Notes: generated by a model from the letters alone, not told the origin. Counted from the stretch's first letter, positions 52,334-60,814 are shown. The stretch is 64,000 bases of DNA from Salinivenus lutea (GCA_002894685.1 NCRC01000005.1:62001-126000), one strand, 5' to 3'. A program made the numbers and translations.

Positions 52334-52744
52334 CTACTCCCGGGCGGTCCCGCTGGAGTTGCCCACGACGAGGAAGTAGAGGGCAATCATCAGCAGGGTG
52401 AACTGAAATTCCATGCCTCTTCCCATGTTGCCTGATCCCATGTTGACGGAGTTCCACCCGTGCTGAAGGTGGACCATGAAGATGGCCCCCAGCATGATGG
52501 GGACAATGAGGAGCCCGCCCAGGCGGGTCATCCAATCCCAGCCGGCGCCGCCAAGCAGCACGAACAGGCCGCCGATGGTCTCAAGCGCGGCCAGGAGGCC
52601 GACCATAAAGACGGGCATTCCCATCATCTCGGCCATGCCGCCGAGGACGGGGAACTTGGTGAGGCCGTGGTAGAGAAACACACTTCCCAGGGCCAGGCGC
52701 AAAAACCAGTGGCCGTACGGAGACAACGCTCGAAGTTGATTCAT
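52334..52744 (-). CDS. DoxX-family membrane protein
   Basis: A 136-residue protein with four membrane helices. The family start is seen: YGHWFLRLALGSVFLYHGLT then KFPVLGGMAEMMGMPVFMVG, LAALETIGGLFVLLGGAGWD and RLGGLLIVPIMLGAIFMVHL. DoxX-like proteins are linked to thiosulfate:quinone oxidoreductase and to thiol and redox stress (in mycobacteria they partner with SodA and SseA). ATG 52744 was chosen because the first helix starts soon after. It is divergent from the MerA-like gene. Confidence 0.85.
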   Translation of the reverse strand: MNQLRALSPYGHWFLRLALGSVFLYHGLTKFPVLGGMAEMMGMPVFMVGLLAALETIGGLFVLLGGAGWDWMTRLGGLLIVPIMLGAIFMVHLQHGWNSVNMGSGNMGRGMEFQFTLLMIALYFLVVGNSSGTARE

Positions 52745-52992
52745 GGACGTATTCCGGGTTGAGTGAAGAAAAGCACTGAAGGCAGTCCGGCGTAACGATA
52801 TTCTCACGTCATTTTGTCGCCCCTCTTTGTACCACTGCCTCTACATTCGTTACTTCCCCCTTCCGCCGGCTCCACGACGGTCGTTCGGGGGCACCACTCG
52901 CGCTCCGTAACGATGTCGCCTCCGAGGCACGAAAAGAGGGAAGAAGTCCGGGACATTCTCACAGCGCTCCATCACGTCCAATTCTGCAACGC

Positions 52993-54384
52993 ATGTCTGA
53001 TTCCTCCTCGTACGATGTGATTGTGCTCGGGGCCGGCCAGGGCGGGGGCCCGCTCGCCGGCACGGCCGCCACCCACGGACACCGCACCGCCCTTGTGGAA
53101 GCCACACATGTGGGCGGCACCTGCGTGAACGAAGGCTGCACCCCCACCAAAACCATGATCGCCAGCGCCCGCGTGGCGCACCTCGCCCGTCGCGCCGCGG
53201 ACTACGGCGTGGAGGTGGGGGACATCTCTGTGGATATGGAGACGGTGCGTCGGCGCAAGCGCGACATCGTGGAGTCCTTCCGATCGGGCAGCCGCAGCAG
53301 CGTTGAGGAGACCGACGGCCTCGACTTGATTGAGGGCACGGGCCACTTCGTGGACGAGCACACGGTCGAAGTGGGCCTCAACGACGGCGGCACCCGCACC
53401 CTCACGGCGGACCGTATCGTGATCGATACCGGGGCGCGTCCGCTCGTCCCGCCCATCGACGGCCTCGGCGAGGTGGACTTCCTCACGTCCACCTCCATTA
53501 TGGAGCTGGGCGCGGTGCCCGAGCATCTGTTGATTCTGGGCGGGGGCTACATCGGCCTGGAGTTCGGGCAGATGTTTCGGCGCTTCGGGGCCGAGGTGAC
53601 GATCGTCGACCGGGGCGAGCACATCCTCGGGCGCGAGGACGCCGACGTCGCCGAGGCCCTGCAGGACATCCTGCGCGAGGACGGCCTCCGCATCCTCAAC
53701 GAGACGAGCATGACGGCCGTGGAGGCGAGCGACGGAACCATCACAGCCCACCTGGAGGGCGAGGACGCCCCGGCCCGGATAGACGGGGACGAGCTGCTGG
53801 TGGCCGTGGGCCGCCGCCCCAACACCGACGATCTGGGCCTCGACACTGCCGGGGTGGACACCGACGGCCGCGGCCACGTGCAGGTCAACAACCGCCTCGA
53901 AACGTCCGCCGACGGCGTCTACGCAATCGGCGACGTGACCGGCGGTCCGGCCTTCACGCACGTCTCCTACGACGACTACCGCGTGCTGCGGGACAACTGG
54001 CTGCACGGGGCCGACCGCACGACCGACGAGCGGCTCGTGGCCTACACCCTCTTCACGGACCCGCAGCTTGGCCGCGTGGGCCTCACCGAGACGCAGGCCC
54101 GCGATCAGGGGCGCGACATCGAGGTGGCGCAGATGCCGATGAGCCACGTGGCCCGGGCCCTGGAAGTCGACGAGACGCGTGGCCTGATGAAGGCCGTCGT
54201 CGACGCCGACACGAAGCAGCTCCTCGGCGCGGCCGTGCTGGGGGTCGAGGGCGGCGAGGTGATGTCCGTCCTCCAGACGGCCATGATGGGCGAGGTCCCC
54301 GTCACCCGCCTGAAAGAGGCCCCGTACGCCCACCCCACACTTGCGGAGTCGCTCAACAACCTGTTTGCCGGCATTGAGTCGTAG
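52993..54384 (+). CDS. MerA-like FAD-dependent disulfide oxidoreductase
   Basis: A 463-residue flavoprotein of the lipoamide dehydrogenase/mercuric reductase fold. FAD motif YDVIVLGAGQGGGPLAGTAA; redox-active cysteines in GGTCVNEGCTPTKTM; NAD(P)H motif LLILGGGYIGLEFGQMFRRF; the second FAD motif VYAIGDVTGGPAFTHVSYDD; and the C-terminal His-Glu pair APYAHPTLAESL. It has no N-terminal HMA domain and lacks the C-terminal Cys-Cys pair required by true MerA (it ends NNLFAGIES). So it may reduce another disulfide or metal, although its place beside merR and MerTP suggests a mercury or thiol role. Confidence 0.88.
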   Translation: MSDSSSYDVIVLGAGQGGGPLAGTAATHGHRTALVEATHVGGTCVNEGCTPTKTMIASARVAHLARRAADYGVEVGDISVDMETVRRRKRDIVESFRSGSRSSVEETDGLDLIEGTGHFVDEHTVEVGLNDGGTRTLTADRIVIDTGARPLVPPIDGLGEVDFLTSTSIMELGAVPEHLLILGGGYIGLEFGQMFRRFGAEVTIVDRGEHILGREDADVAEALQDILREDGLRILNETSMTAVEASDGTITAHLEGEDAPARIDGDELLVAVGRRPNTDDLGLDTAGVDTDGRGHVQVNNRLETSADGVYAIGDVTGGPAFTHVSYDDYRVLRDNWLHGADRTTDERLVAYTLFTDPQLGRVGLTETQARDQGRDIEVAQMPMSHVARALEVDETRGLMKAVVDADTKQLLGAAVLGVEGGEVMSVLQTAMMGEVPVTRLKEAPYAHPTLAESLNNLFAGIES

Positions 54385-54446
54385 GGAGTGCGCCTCAGGC
54401 CCAAGTGTTTCTTAGTCGATTCCCTTCCCTTCCGTGCCCACTCGCC

Positions 54447-54662
54447 ATGAAGTTACCGCCGCCCTGTGACGAGGACCGTGGCCTGCTGGCCACCCGCACC
54501 GTGCCGGACGACGACACGCCGCGGGCGCTGCGCCACTACGAACGGGCCATCGAGGCGCTCGCGAACGCCACGTACGACGGGCTGTCGTCGCCCGAGCGGC
54601 GCCGATTGCTTGTGAACCTGTGCCGCGAAAAGCAGCGCCTCCACGAACAACGGCCGCAGTAG
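54447..54662 (+). CDS. Hypothetical 71-residue protein
   Basis: A 71-residue hydrophilic protein: MKLPPPCDEDRGLLATRTVP followed by two amphipathic helices (ALRHYERAIEALANATY and SPERRRLLVNLCREKQRLHE). There are two cysteines and no signal or membrane segment. I do not recognise a family. Acidic/basic balance and codon use fit the genome, and it lies in the gap between two solid genes on the same strand. Either a real small helical protein or a fortuitous ORF. Confidence 0.5.
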   Translation: MKLPPPCDEDRGLLATRTVPDDDTPRALRHYERAIEALANATYDGLSSPERRRLLVNLCREKQRLHEQRPQ

Positions 54663-54698
54663 GCGGTCGTCCTTTCCCTTCCAATCCCTGGTTCGATC

Positions 54699-55658
54699 AT
54701 GACTTTCGTTCTGCGTACCGCAACGTCAATTGGATCTGGTTGGTGGGGAGGGCTTGTCCCCCTTGTGGGGGCCCTGCTGCTGGTCGGGTGCGGGGGCGGA
54801 GCGTCCGACACCAACGCCGACGCCGCCGCGGCCCCGAACGTTGTGCCGGACAGCGTTGTGCAGCAGCGTGTGGCGGCGGCTCGCGAGCGCCTGACCCAGA
54901 ACGACGGCGGACGGCGCGTGCTGCGGGCCATCGAGGCGCACGGCGGCCTGGCGGCCTGGTACCGGGCGCCGACCAGCTCCTACGTCTGGGAATACGCCAA
55001 TCAGGGGGCGGACCTCCACTTTGCGTCGTTCATGGTGGTGGACAACCACACGCGCCGGGCCTACCACGACCTGCTGCGAACCGGGACGTACGAGGCCCCC
55101 CGGCCCGTGGACGCTGAGTTTGCGTGGACCGGCGATCGGGCCTGGATCGCGCCGCCCGACGTTGAGCAGCCGAACCCGCGCTTCTGGGCCCTCTCGGGCT
55201 TCTACTTCCAGCAGATCCCGTTCGTCTTTGCCGATCCGGGCGTCAACTACGACGCAGTGCCCGACGAACCGATCGACGGCACGCCGCACGACATGGTGCG
55301 CATCACCTTCGGCGACGACGTGGGCGACGCCCCGGACGATTCCTACACGCTCTATCTCGACAAGGAGACCGGCCGGGTCGATGCCATCCGCTACACCGTA
55401 ACCTTCGGGCGCGACGTGGGGCCGGAGGCTGACCTGTCGGAGACCTTTTTCGACTACCAGGACTACGTGACGGTCGATAGCCTCACGGTCCCGACGCGGT
55501 TCGAGGGGTACGCGTATTCGGACGAGGAGGGCATCGGCGAGACGCGCACGAACTGGGCGGAGGCCGACAGCATTTCGTACCGCCGCTCGTTCGACGAGTC
55601 GCGCCTGACGCCGCCCGACACGGCCCGGTTTGTGCCGCTGCCGGGCGAGGAGAACTGA
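54699..55658 (+). CDS. DUF6503-like lipoprotein
   Basis: A 319-residue lipoprotein. The signal sequence ends in the lipobox ALLLVGC, with the acylated Cys at residue 31. The mature part has an N-terminal helical segment with RRVLRAIEAHGGLAAWYRAP, then long beta strands SSYVWEYANQGADLHFASF, DAEFAWTGDRAWIAP, SGFYFQQIPFVFADPGVNYD, YTLYLDKETGRVDAIRYTVT and VPTRFEGYAYSD. The A-h-G-G-x-x-x-W start and the LolA-like strand order match DUF6503, lipoproteins of unknown role. It is monocistronic and converges with msrA. Confidence 0.8.
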   Translation: MTFVLRTATSIGSGWWGGLVPLVGALLLVGCGGGASDTNADAAAAPNVVPDSVVQQRVAAARERLTQNDGGRRVLRAIEAHGGLAAWYRAPTSSYVWEYANQGADLHFASFMVVDNHTRRAYHDLLRTGTYEAPRPVDAEFAWTGDRAWIAPPDVEQPNPRFWALSGFYFQQIPFVFADPGVNYDAVPDEPIDGTPHDMVRITFGDDVGDAPDDSYTLYLDKETGRVDAIRYTVTFGRDVGPEADLSETFFDYQDYVTVDSLTVPTRFEGYAYSDEEGIGETRTNWAEADSISYRRSFDESRLTPPDTARFVPLPGEEN

Positions 55659-55685
55659 CGCCGTCCCGGCGGGCAACGGCCGGGC

Positions 55686-56354
55686 TCATTCGTAGCGTTG
55701 CTCCGCGACGGTGCGCAGCCGGTCGAGCACCGCGGCGGGGAGGCCCAGTCGCGACTGGTCCTCCGTGAGGCGCGTCGGGTCCCGGTGGCCAGCCGCGTAG
55801 CCGTTCGCGAGGGCCGCGGCGGCCGAGTCGGTACACGCGTCGGGGTAGAGGGCCTCGAAGGGGGCCATCAAGGTCGAGTCGTGCCGGAGCGTGTGCTTCT
55901 GGTGATAGGGCTCGGCCCGGTAGAACGACGCCCCCTCGATAATCTCGGTGGTTAAGGCCCCGTCGTGCCGATCGGCCACGGCCTCTCGCGTGCTTCGGGC
56001 CCGTTCGGCCTGCGCGTCGGTGTAGGGGAAGAGGGCGGGCTGGTACTGGCGCTTGAAGGGGGCGCGGGTGGGGGCGTGAGCCGTCCAGAAGAGACGGAGG
56101 AGGTCGTCGTAGGAGATCCGGTCGGGGTCAAACGCGACCCGCACCGTCTCAATGTGGTCGCCGATGGCCTTGTAGGTGGGCGCGTCCGTGGTGCCGCCCG
56201 CGTAGCCCACGCAGGTCCGCACGACCCCGTCGAGCGCGCCGAAGAGGGCATCCGGCCCCCAGAAGCACCCCATCCCGAAGGCGGCGTGGGGCAGGTCGGT
56301 TGGGGCCGCCCGGTCCATGGGCGGAATGGCGAGGTCGGCGGTTGGGTCGGGCAT
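55686..56354 (-). CDS. msrA: Peptide methionine-(S)-S-oxide reductase
   Basis: A 222-residue repair enzyme for oxidised methionine. The catalytic motif is HAAFGMGCFWGPDALFGALD with Cys30, followed by VRTCVGYAGGTTDAPTYKAI, HIETVRVAFDPDRISYDDLL then RLFWTAHAPT, and FYRAEPYHQKHTLRHD. These are the full MsrA core, with a longer C-terminal tail (about 45 residues) that lacks an obvious resolving Cys pair other than DACTDS. msrB lies just upstream on the same strand. Confidence 0.95.
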   Translation of the reverse strand: MPDPTADLAIPPMDRAAPTDLPHAAFGMGCFWGPDALFGALDGVVRTCVGYAGGTTDAPTYKAIGDHIETVRVAFDPDRISYDDLLRLFWTAHAPTRAPFKRQYQPALFPYTDAQAERARSTREAVADRHDGALTTEIIEGASFYRAEPYHQKHTLRHDSTLMAPFEALYPDACTDSAAAALANGYAAGHRDPTRLTEDQSRLGLPAAVLDRLRTVAEQRYE

Positions 56355-56392
56355 GGAGGGCGGATGGAGCAGGAAGGGGGCGCGAGGGGCGA

Positions 56393-56818
56393 CTACGTGT
56401 CCGAGACGTCCGCCTCCGCGTCGAAGTCGAGGGCGGCAGAGTTGATGCAGTAGCGCTTGCCGGTGGGGGCGGGCCCGTCCTCGAACAGGTGTCCCAGGTG
56501 CGCTCCGCACTCCGCGCAGACGACCTCCGTGCGTCGCATGCCGTGGCTGTGGTCGGCGCGGAGCTCCACGTGGCCTTGGTCCACCACGTCGTAGAAGCTG
56601 GGCCAGCCGGAGCCGGACTCGAATTTGGTGTCGGAGTCGAACAGCTCGGCCCCGCAGACGACGCACGCGTAGGTGCCGTCGGCCTTGTGGTCCCAGTACC
56701 GCCCGGTAAAGGCCCGCTCGGTCCCGGCCTCCTGGGTGACGTGGTATTCCTCGTCGCTCAGGCGCTTCTTCAGTTCGTCGTCGGAGGGACGGGTGGTCTT
56801 TGGAGCGTCGGAAGGCAT
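56393..56818 (-). CDS. msrB: Peptide methionine-(R)-S-oxide reductase
   Basis: A 141-residue MsrB. Zinc ligands lie in CVVC (52, 55) and CAEC (101, 104). The catalytic Cys124 lies in [13 protein letters not shown]. Conserved segments: [32 protein letters not shown] and [20 protein letters not shown]. Paired with msrA, 38 bases downstream, it repairs both stereoisomers. Upstream lies the terminator of the AhpD-like gene. Confidence 0.95.
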   Translation of the reverse strand: MPSDAPKTTRPSDDELKKRLSDEEYHVTQEAGTERAFTGRYWDHKADGTYACVVCGAELFDSDTKFESGSGWPSFYDVVDQGHVELRADHSHGMRRTEVVCAECGAHLGHLFEDGPAPTGKRYCINSAALDFDAEADVSDT

Positions 56819-56947
56819 GGCGGGAGTGGGGCGTGAATCAGACAGCAACGGGCATATACGGACGCAGACGGCCCGGCGTCGTTTCTGCGCGGCACAGATG
56901 TTACGGGCGCGGTGCGGTTGGGGACAAAAAAGATGTCCACAAAAAGA

Positions 56948-56981
56948 GAACGCCGGTGCCCGCAACGGGACACCGGCGTTC
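56948..56981 (-). terminator. Strong intrinsic terminator of the AhpD-like gene
   Basis: GAACGCCGGTG (56948-56958) and CACCGGCGTTC (56971-56981) pair over 11 bp, and CCCG/CGGG continue the stem inside. On the minus strand the hairpin is followed by TCTCTTTTT and, after a small GGACA/TGTCC hairpin, by TTTTTT. It is the clearest terminator in the window and ends the TetR/AhpD-like transcript before msrB. Confidence 0.8.
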
Positions 56982-57025
56982 GTGCTGGTGGGGGTCCGCA
57001 CGTACTGCCGACCCATCCTTGAAGG

Positions 57026-57553
57026 TTACTGCTGAAACACGTCGTCGACCTCGGTGCCAGCGATGTGGTTCACGTAGTTGCTGATGGTCTTGAGGCCAAC
57101 CAGCGTGATGATCTCGTAGAGCTCGGGGCGCTCCAGGCCGAGGTCAGAAAACTCCGACTCGTCGACATTGGAGAGCCAGCCGCGCTTGCCGAGGATGCGC
57201 CGGGTGGCGCGCACGAGACTCTTCAGGCGACGGTCGGAGGGGAGGCCACCCTCATTGATTGTGGCAATCACGTCGGGGTCGAGGCCCGCCTGCTGGCCGG
57301 CGGCCGCGTGGGCCTTTGTGCAGTAGTGGCAGTCGTTGTAGCTGGAGACCGCGAGGATGACCGCCTGCTGCTCGGCGGGGGAGAGTGTGCCGTTTTCTTC
57401 TATGAGGCCGTTGCCGGTCAGGTAGGCGTCGGCCGCGGCGGGGTTTTCCCCGGCGAGCTCCTTCACGAGGTTGGGCACAAAGCCGAAGGCCTGCTCGGAC
57501 TTCTCGTGCACCTGCTGCTCGTAGTCGGTCTGGTTGGCGGTGGTCGTAGCCAT
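57026..57553 (-). CDS. AhpD-like carboxymuconolactone-decarboxylase-family protein
   Basis: A 175-residue all-helical protein. The redox motif is SSYNDCHYCTKAHAAAGQQA (Cys-x-x-Cys with nearby His), the peroxidase-linked active site of AhpD/CMD proteins. Other parts: FGFVPNLVKELAGENPAAAD and an YEIITLVGLKTISNYVNHIA tail, typical of the YciW/uncharacterised-peroxidase-related branch. It probably works in thiol-based detoxification of peroxides. A TetR operator-like site lies between it and the upstream tetR gene, so it is probably a TetR target. Confidence 0.88.
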   Translation of the reverse strand: MATTTANQTDYEQQVHEKSEQAFGFVPNLVKELAGENPAAADAYLTGNGLIEENGTLSPAEQQAVILAVSSYNDCHYCTKAHAAAGQQAGLDPDVIATINEGGLPSDRRLKSLVRATRRILGKRGWLSNVDESEFSDLGLERPELYEIITLVGLKTISNYVNHIAGTEVDDVFQQ

Positions 57554-57636
57554 AGGAGGAGAAAAGTGGGTGGTTCGAGTGAGTGCGAAGCGGAGCGGGC
57601 GGCCTCGGCGCCTCCGATGCCGCCGCCTTGTTTTCT

Positions 57637-57654
57637 ACTTATCAGTAGGTAAGT
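57637..57654 (-). promoter_or_regulatory. TetR operator-like site 1, upstream of the AhpD-like gene
   Basis: ACTTATCAGTAGGTAAGT is a dyad with arms ACTTA and TAAGT. It shares ACTTATCA-N4-GTAAG with the site at 58313-58330, read on the opposite strand. It lies 84 bases before the AhpD-like start codon, where an operator would control that gene. Confidence 0.6.
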
Positions 57655-57710
57655 CACGGAATGCGTTACATCAGGTTCCGGCTCCTGTTGTGATTGGGGA
57701 GCCGACCGCG

Positions 57711-58301
57711 TTACGAAGCGATTATATTGATGAGCCGATGGAGGGTGGTGCGGTAGGCCGCGGGGTCGCGGGCGGGAAGGGTCAGCATGGCGCCTTCGAT
57801 GGTGGCGAGGAGCAGTTGGGCCACCTGACGAGGCGAGTCGTAGCCCTCAAGGCCCGCGCCGCCGTCGTGCTCCTCCGCGATAATCTGGGTGAGCCAGTCC
57901 ACCTGATCCGCGAAAAAGGCGCGCACCTCGGCCCGTACGCCGTCCGGCAGCGTCGATGCGTCGGACGACAGGATCCCGCAGAGACACACGCCGCCGGCCT
58001 CCAGCACGCCGGCGTACCCCTCCACGTACCGTTCCAGCCGCGCGCGAAGCGTGGACTCGTCTCTGTAGATGGCGGCCCGTTGCGCCTCGTTCTCCTCTCG
58101 GTAGCGCGTCACCAGCGCCTCGCCGAGGTCGGCCTTCGAGGGAAAGTGGTAGTGGATGGCGGTCGTGGTAAGGTCGAGCGCGTCGGCGAGGTCGCCGTAG
58201 CTGACGGCGTTGTAGCCGCAGCGCTGGATCCGTTCCTGGGCACAGTCGAGGATGCGTTCGGCGGTGTCGGACCGGTCGGTCGTCGCTGCGTCGGGGGGCA
58301 C
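57711..58301 (-). CDS. TetR-family transcription repressor
   Basis: A 196-residue regulator. The N-terminal helix-turn-helix (about 10-60) reads AERILDCAQERIQRCGYNAV, then YGDLADALDLTTTAIHYHFP and SKADLGEALVTRYREEN. The C-terminal ligand domain has two Cys in GGVCLCGILSSD (about residues 104-106 region), a C-x-C that could sense electrophiles or metals; this cannot be proven here. Matching operator sites lie upstream of its own gene and upstream of the AhpD-like gene downstream, so autoregulation and control of the partner are likely. Confidence 0.85.
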   Translation of the reverse strand: MPPDAATTDRSDTAERILDCAQERIQRCGYNAVSYGDLADALDLTTTAIHYHFPSKADLGEALVTRYREENEAQRAAIYRDESTLRARLERYVEGYAGVLEAGGVCLCGILSSDASTLPDGVRAEVRAFFADQVDWLTQIIAEEHDGGAGLEGYDSPRQVAQLLLATIEGAMLTLPARDPAAYRTTLHRLINIIAS

Positions 58302-58312
58302 GGGGACGTCTC

Positions 58313-58330
58313 CTTACTGATTGATAAGTG
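58313..58330 (-). promoter_or_regulatory. TetR operator-like site 2, upstream of tetR
   Basis: CTTACTGATTGATAAGTG; its reverse complement is CACTTATCAATCAGTAAG, which matches site 1 over ACTTATCA and GTAAG with four variable bases between. It lies 11 bases before the tetR start codon, as expected of an autoregulated repressor. Confidence 0.6.
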
Positions 58331-58420
58331 GGCGGGTGCCCTCAATTATCAAGAGGGAATCAGGTTCCGTCCACGCGCCCCGTGGAAGCAGTGCCGGGCC
58401 CGTAGTCGCGGCGCTCGGCG

Positions 58421-59179
58421 CTACCGATGCTCCGGGTTGGGGTGGTCGAAGCGGCAGCCGGCCTCCCACTCGGATCGCTGGTTGCCGTGGGCGGGCACGC
58501 CGCCGGCCTCGTGCAGCTGGTGGGCCGTGTGCATCAGGTTCCACGTCATGAACGTGGTGTTGCGCTGCGTGAAGTCGTTGTCGAACCCGACGCGCGAGCC
58601 GTCCTCACGCTCGTCGCCGTAGCTGGGGCCGGGCCCGGCCTCGCCGATCCAGCCGGCGTCGGCCTGGGGCGGAATCGTGTAGCCGAGGTGCTGCAGCGCG
58701 TAGAGAATGCCCATTGAGCAGTGCTTGATGCCGTCCTCGTTGCCGGTGATGAGGCAGCCGCCGGCGCGGCCGTAGTAGGCGTACTGCCCCTTGTCGTTGA
58801 GGTCCGAGGAGTTGGCGTAGAGCCGCTCGATCACCTGCTGGCAGACGGACGATTTTTCGCCGAGCCAGATGGGGGAGCCGAGGACCAGGATGTTGGCGTC
58901 GAGGACCTTCTGGTACAGCTCGGGCCAGTCGTCGGCGTCGAAGCCGTGCTCGGTCATGTCGCCGTAGACGCCGGGCGCGAGGTCAAGGTCGACGGGCCGT
59001 ACGATCTCGACGTCGACGTCGTTCTCCTCCATGATGGTGGCGGAGACGTCGATCAGGTCGCGGGTGTGGGAGGGCTGCGGCGACGGTTTGAGCGTGCAGT
59101 TGAGGAAGAGCGCACTCAGGTCGCTGTAGTCGTACGGGTTTTCGTCGCAGAGTTGCTGTTGTTTTTCGGTCAGAGGCAT
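58421..59179 (-). CDS. NADPH-dependent FMN reductase/flavodoxin-like protein
   Basis: A 252-residue cytosolic flavoprotein. The flavodoxin-like fold is seen in LFLNCTLKPSPQPSHTRDLI (FMN phosphate loop), VEIVRPVDLDLAPGVYGDMT, NILVLGSPIWLGEKSSVCQQ (isoalloxazine-binding loop) and GGCLITGNEDGIKHCSMGIL. It reduces flavins or quinone-like compounds with NAD(P)H. The C-terminal part (TFMTWNLMHTAHQLHEAG) is also conserved in the NADPH-dependent FMN reductase group. Its start codon is preceded by CAACG-type units on the minus strand. A TetR site lies about 90 bases after its stop. Confidence 0.9.
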   Translation of the reverse strand: MPLTEKQQQLCDENPYDYSDLSALFLNCTLKPSPQPSHTRDLIDVSATIMEENDVDVEIVRPVDLDLAPGVYGDMTEHGFDADDWPELYQKVLDANILVLGSPIWLGEKSSVCQQVIERLYANSSDLNDKGQYAYYGRAGGCLITGNEDGIKHCSMGILYALQHLGYTIPPQADAGWIGEAGPGPSYGDEREDGSRVGFDNDFTQRNTTFMTWNLMHTAHQLHEAGGVPAHGNQRSEWEAGCRFDHPNPEHR

Positions 59180-59186
59180 GAGGGTT

Positions 59187-59235
59187 GAAGGGTAGGAGGT
59201 GGAACGTTGAAGGTGGAGCGTTGAAGGCTGAGGGG
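59187..59235 (-). repeat. CAACGTT units before the FMN reductase start codon
   Basis: Read on the minus strand, CCTTCAACGCTCCACC, CTTCAACGTTCCACC and CCCTTCAACCCTC run up to the ATG at 59179. It is a right arm of the same intergenic family found at 30-45 kb, here on the other strand and so again on the start-codon side of a gene. Confidence 0.75.
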
Positions 59236-59240
59236 GAGGG

Positions 59241-60113
59241 TTACGCGTCGAGGGATTCGGTGTGGAGGCGGGCGGCGGGGCCGGCGGAGAAGACCGAGCC
59301 GTTCGGCACCTCGGTCCAGTCCTCGTCCGTAATCCGCTCGGAGGCGAGGGCGACGGCGCGGTAGGACGCCCCCTCGGGCGGGTGGGCGTGCTTCGTGCCG
59401 CACACCGAGCAGACGGGCGCGTGGTCGCGCTCGCGGGCCCAGAGGGTGCGATTGAGGCGCGAGCCGCCGAGGGCCGTGCCGTCGGTCCACAGCAGGTTGA
59501 GGCCGAGGATGCCCTCGAGTTCGTCGTGGGACAGCGAGCGGAGATCGCCGTTCACTGGGGCCACCTCCGCCGCGGGGGCGGCCTCGCGGGTCCACTCCTG
59601 CAGGAGGCGGAGGGCCTGGCGCGTCACGTCGTACAGGGGGGCATCGGGCTGCTCGTCGCGCAGTTGCAGGAGGAGGGCGAAGATGTGCTCACTGTCGGTG
59701 GAGCCCTGCACGACGCCGCGGTGCGTATCGTCGAGGCGGTCGAGGAGGCGGGGCCGCACCTGGTCGAAGGCGGGCACGTGCCCGTTGTGGATGAGCAGGG
59801 CGTTGCGGTGCCGAAAGGGGTGCGTATTGGCGTGGTCGGGGTCGCCGACCGTGGCGCGGCGGACGTGGGCGAGCAGCGTGGTGCCTTTCGTTTCCAGGGC
59901 GTTCTCGCGGTAGTCAGTGCTTTCGTCGGCGGGCCTCACCTGTCGGAAGCAGGTGGTTGTGCCGTTCCGGACGTGCCCCAGGCCCCAGCCGTGGGGGTTC
60001 GATAGGCCGCGCTCGTCCTTCCGGCTCTGCTCGATGAGGGAGTTCTGGGCGTCGAGGAGCTCGCAGGCGGCGTGCGTGGGGTGGGTGGCCTGGAGGCCGT
60101 AGAGACGGCACAT
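59241..60113 (-). CDS. Class II glutamine amidotransferase (EgtC-like)
   Basis: A 290-residue protein starting Met-Cys: the N-terminal cysteine, exposed after removal of Met, is the Ntn nucleophile. Following strands: MCRLYGLQATHPTHAACELL, SNPHGWGLGHVRNGTTTCFR, TTLLAHVRRATVGDPDHANT, THPFRHRNALLIHNGHVPAF and GSTDSEHIFALLLQLRDE. These match the GATase class II family with the R-x-A-T-x-G oxyanion region, and the EgtC-like/YafJ branch. The amide acceptor is unknown. The gene starts next to a divergent Cys-rich gene. Confidence 0.88.
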   Translation of the reverse strand: MCRLYGLQATHPTHAACELLDAQNSLIEQSRKDERGLSNPHGWGLGHVRNGTTTCFRQVRPADESTDYRENALETKGTTLLAHVRRATVGDPDHANTHPFRHRNALLIHNGHVPAFDQVRPRLLDRLDDTHRGVVQGSTDSEHIFALLLQLRDEQPDAPLYDVTRQALRLLQEWTREAAPAAEVAPVNGDLRSLSHDELEGILGLNLLWTDGTALGGSRLNRTLWARERDHAPVCSVCGTKHAHPPEGASYRAVALASERITDEDWTEVPNGSVFSAGPAARLHTESLDA

Positions 60114-60331
60114 GGAGCGGGAGGAATTGAGGAAAGAGTCTGGCGCACAACGAATCCGAGCGTTCTGGGCGACGAACGCTCCGAGGGGCATTCGGTGAGG
60201 CCGTGTGGGGGGACGTTACGGGGGCGCGGGGGGAGACGGATGCGTCGTTCAACAAAGATTAATGGGAACCGATCATCCCGTGGGTAGGCACGACGTTAGA
60301 CAGTTCACGTTTTCATCTTTGCCCCTGCGCA

Positions 60332-60814
60332 ATGGCAACAACCTCCGTCCGCCATTCGACCGCCGTGTGGCACCAGGTCCTTGTCCTGGTCCTGGCCCTC
60401 GGTGTGGGGCTGCAGGGCCTGCCCGTCGAGTCCCTCCTGCACGCCGTTGGTTCGTCCTGCGTCTGTGCGGAGCAGGGCTACTGCCCCCGCAATCCGGACG
60501 GCGACTGTGCGTGCTCCCACCACGGCCACGACGGCCAGGATCCGGCGGGGCCCGCGTCCTCCCCGAGCGGCGAGACGGAGGGCAACGAGCAAACGGCCGC
60601 GGGGGACAGCGACCGGCTCGTCCTCCGCTCCTGCGACACGACGGGGCCGGACGCGCGCGCCGGGCTCGCGGCCACCAAGTGGTTCGTGCCCCGCACCGAA
60701 CGTGCGCTCCGGCCGCCTGTCGTCGAAAGGGAACGGTCGGCGACGGCCGAGGCCTGGGCCCCGCAGCGCATGGGGGACGACATCTTTCATCCGCCGTGGC
60801 CCCGATCGGCGTAA
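60332..60814 (+). CDS. Secreted Cys/His-rich protein, possibly metal-related
   Basis: A 160-residue protein. An N-terminal hydrophobic segment (WHQVLVLVLALGVGLQGLPV) serves as signal peptide. Directly after lies a metal-ligand-like block VGSSCVCAEQGYCPRNPDGD then CACSHHGHDGQD: five Cys and three His within 30 residues. The rest is Pro/Arg-rich with RTERALRPP and ends GDDIFHPPWPRSA. I do not recognise the family, but short secreted proteins of this type occur beside copper TonB receptors. It precedes the receptor gene by 100 bases, probably as one operon. Confidence 0.7.
   Translation: MATTSVRHSTAVWHQVLVLVLALGVGLQGLPVESLLHAVGSSCVCAEQGYCPRNPDGDCACSHHGHDGQDPAGPASSPSGETEGNEQTAAGDSDRLVLRSCDTTGPDARAGLAATKWFVPRTERALRPPVVERERSATAEAWAPQRMGDDIFHPPWPRSA

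Noticed and set aside
52993-54384. Calling the flavoprotein a true mercuric reductase
   Set aside because: It lacks the C-terminal Cys-Cys pair and the N-terminal HMA domain of MerA; only the general fold and neighbourhood agree.
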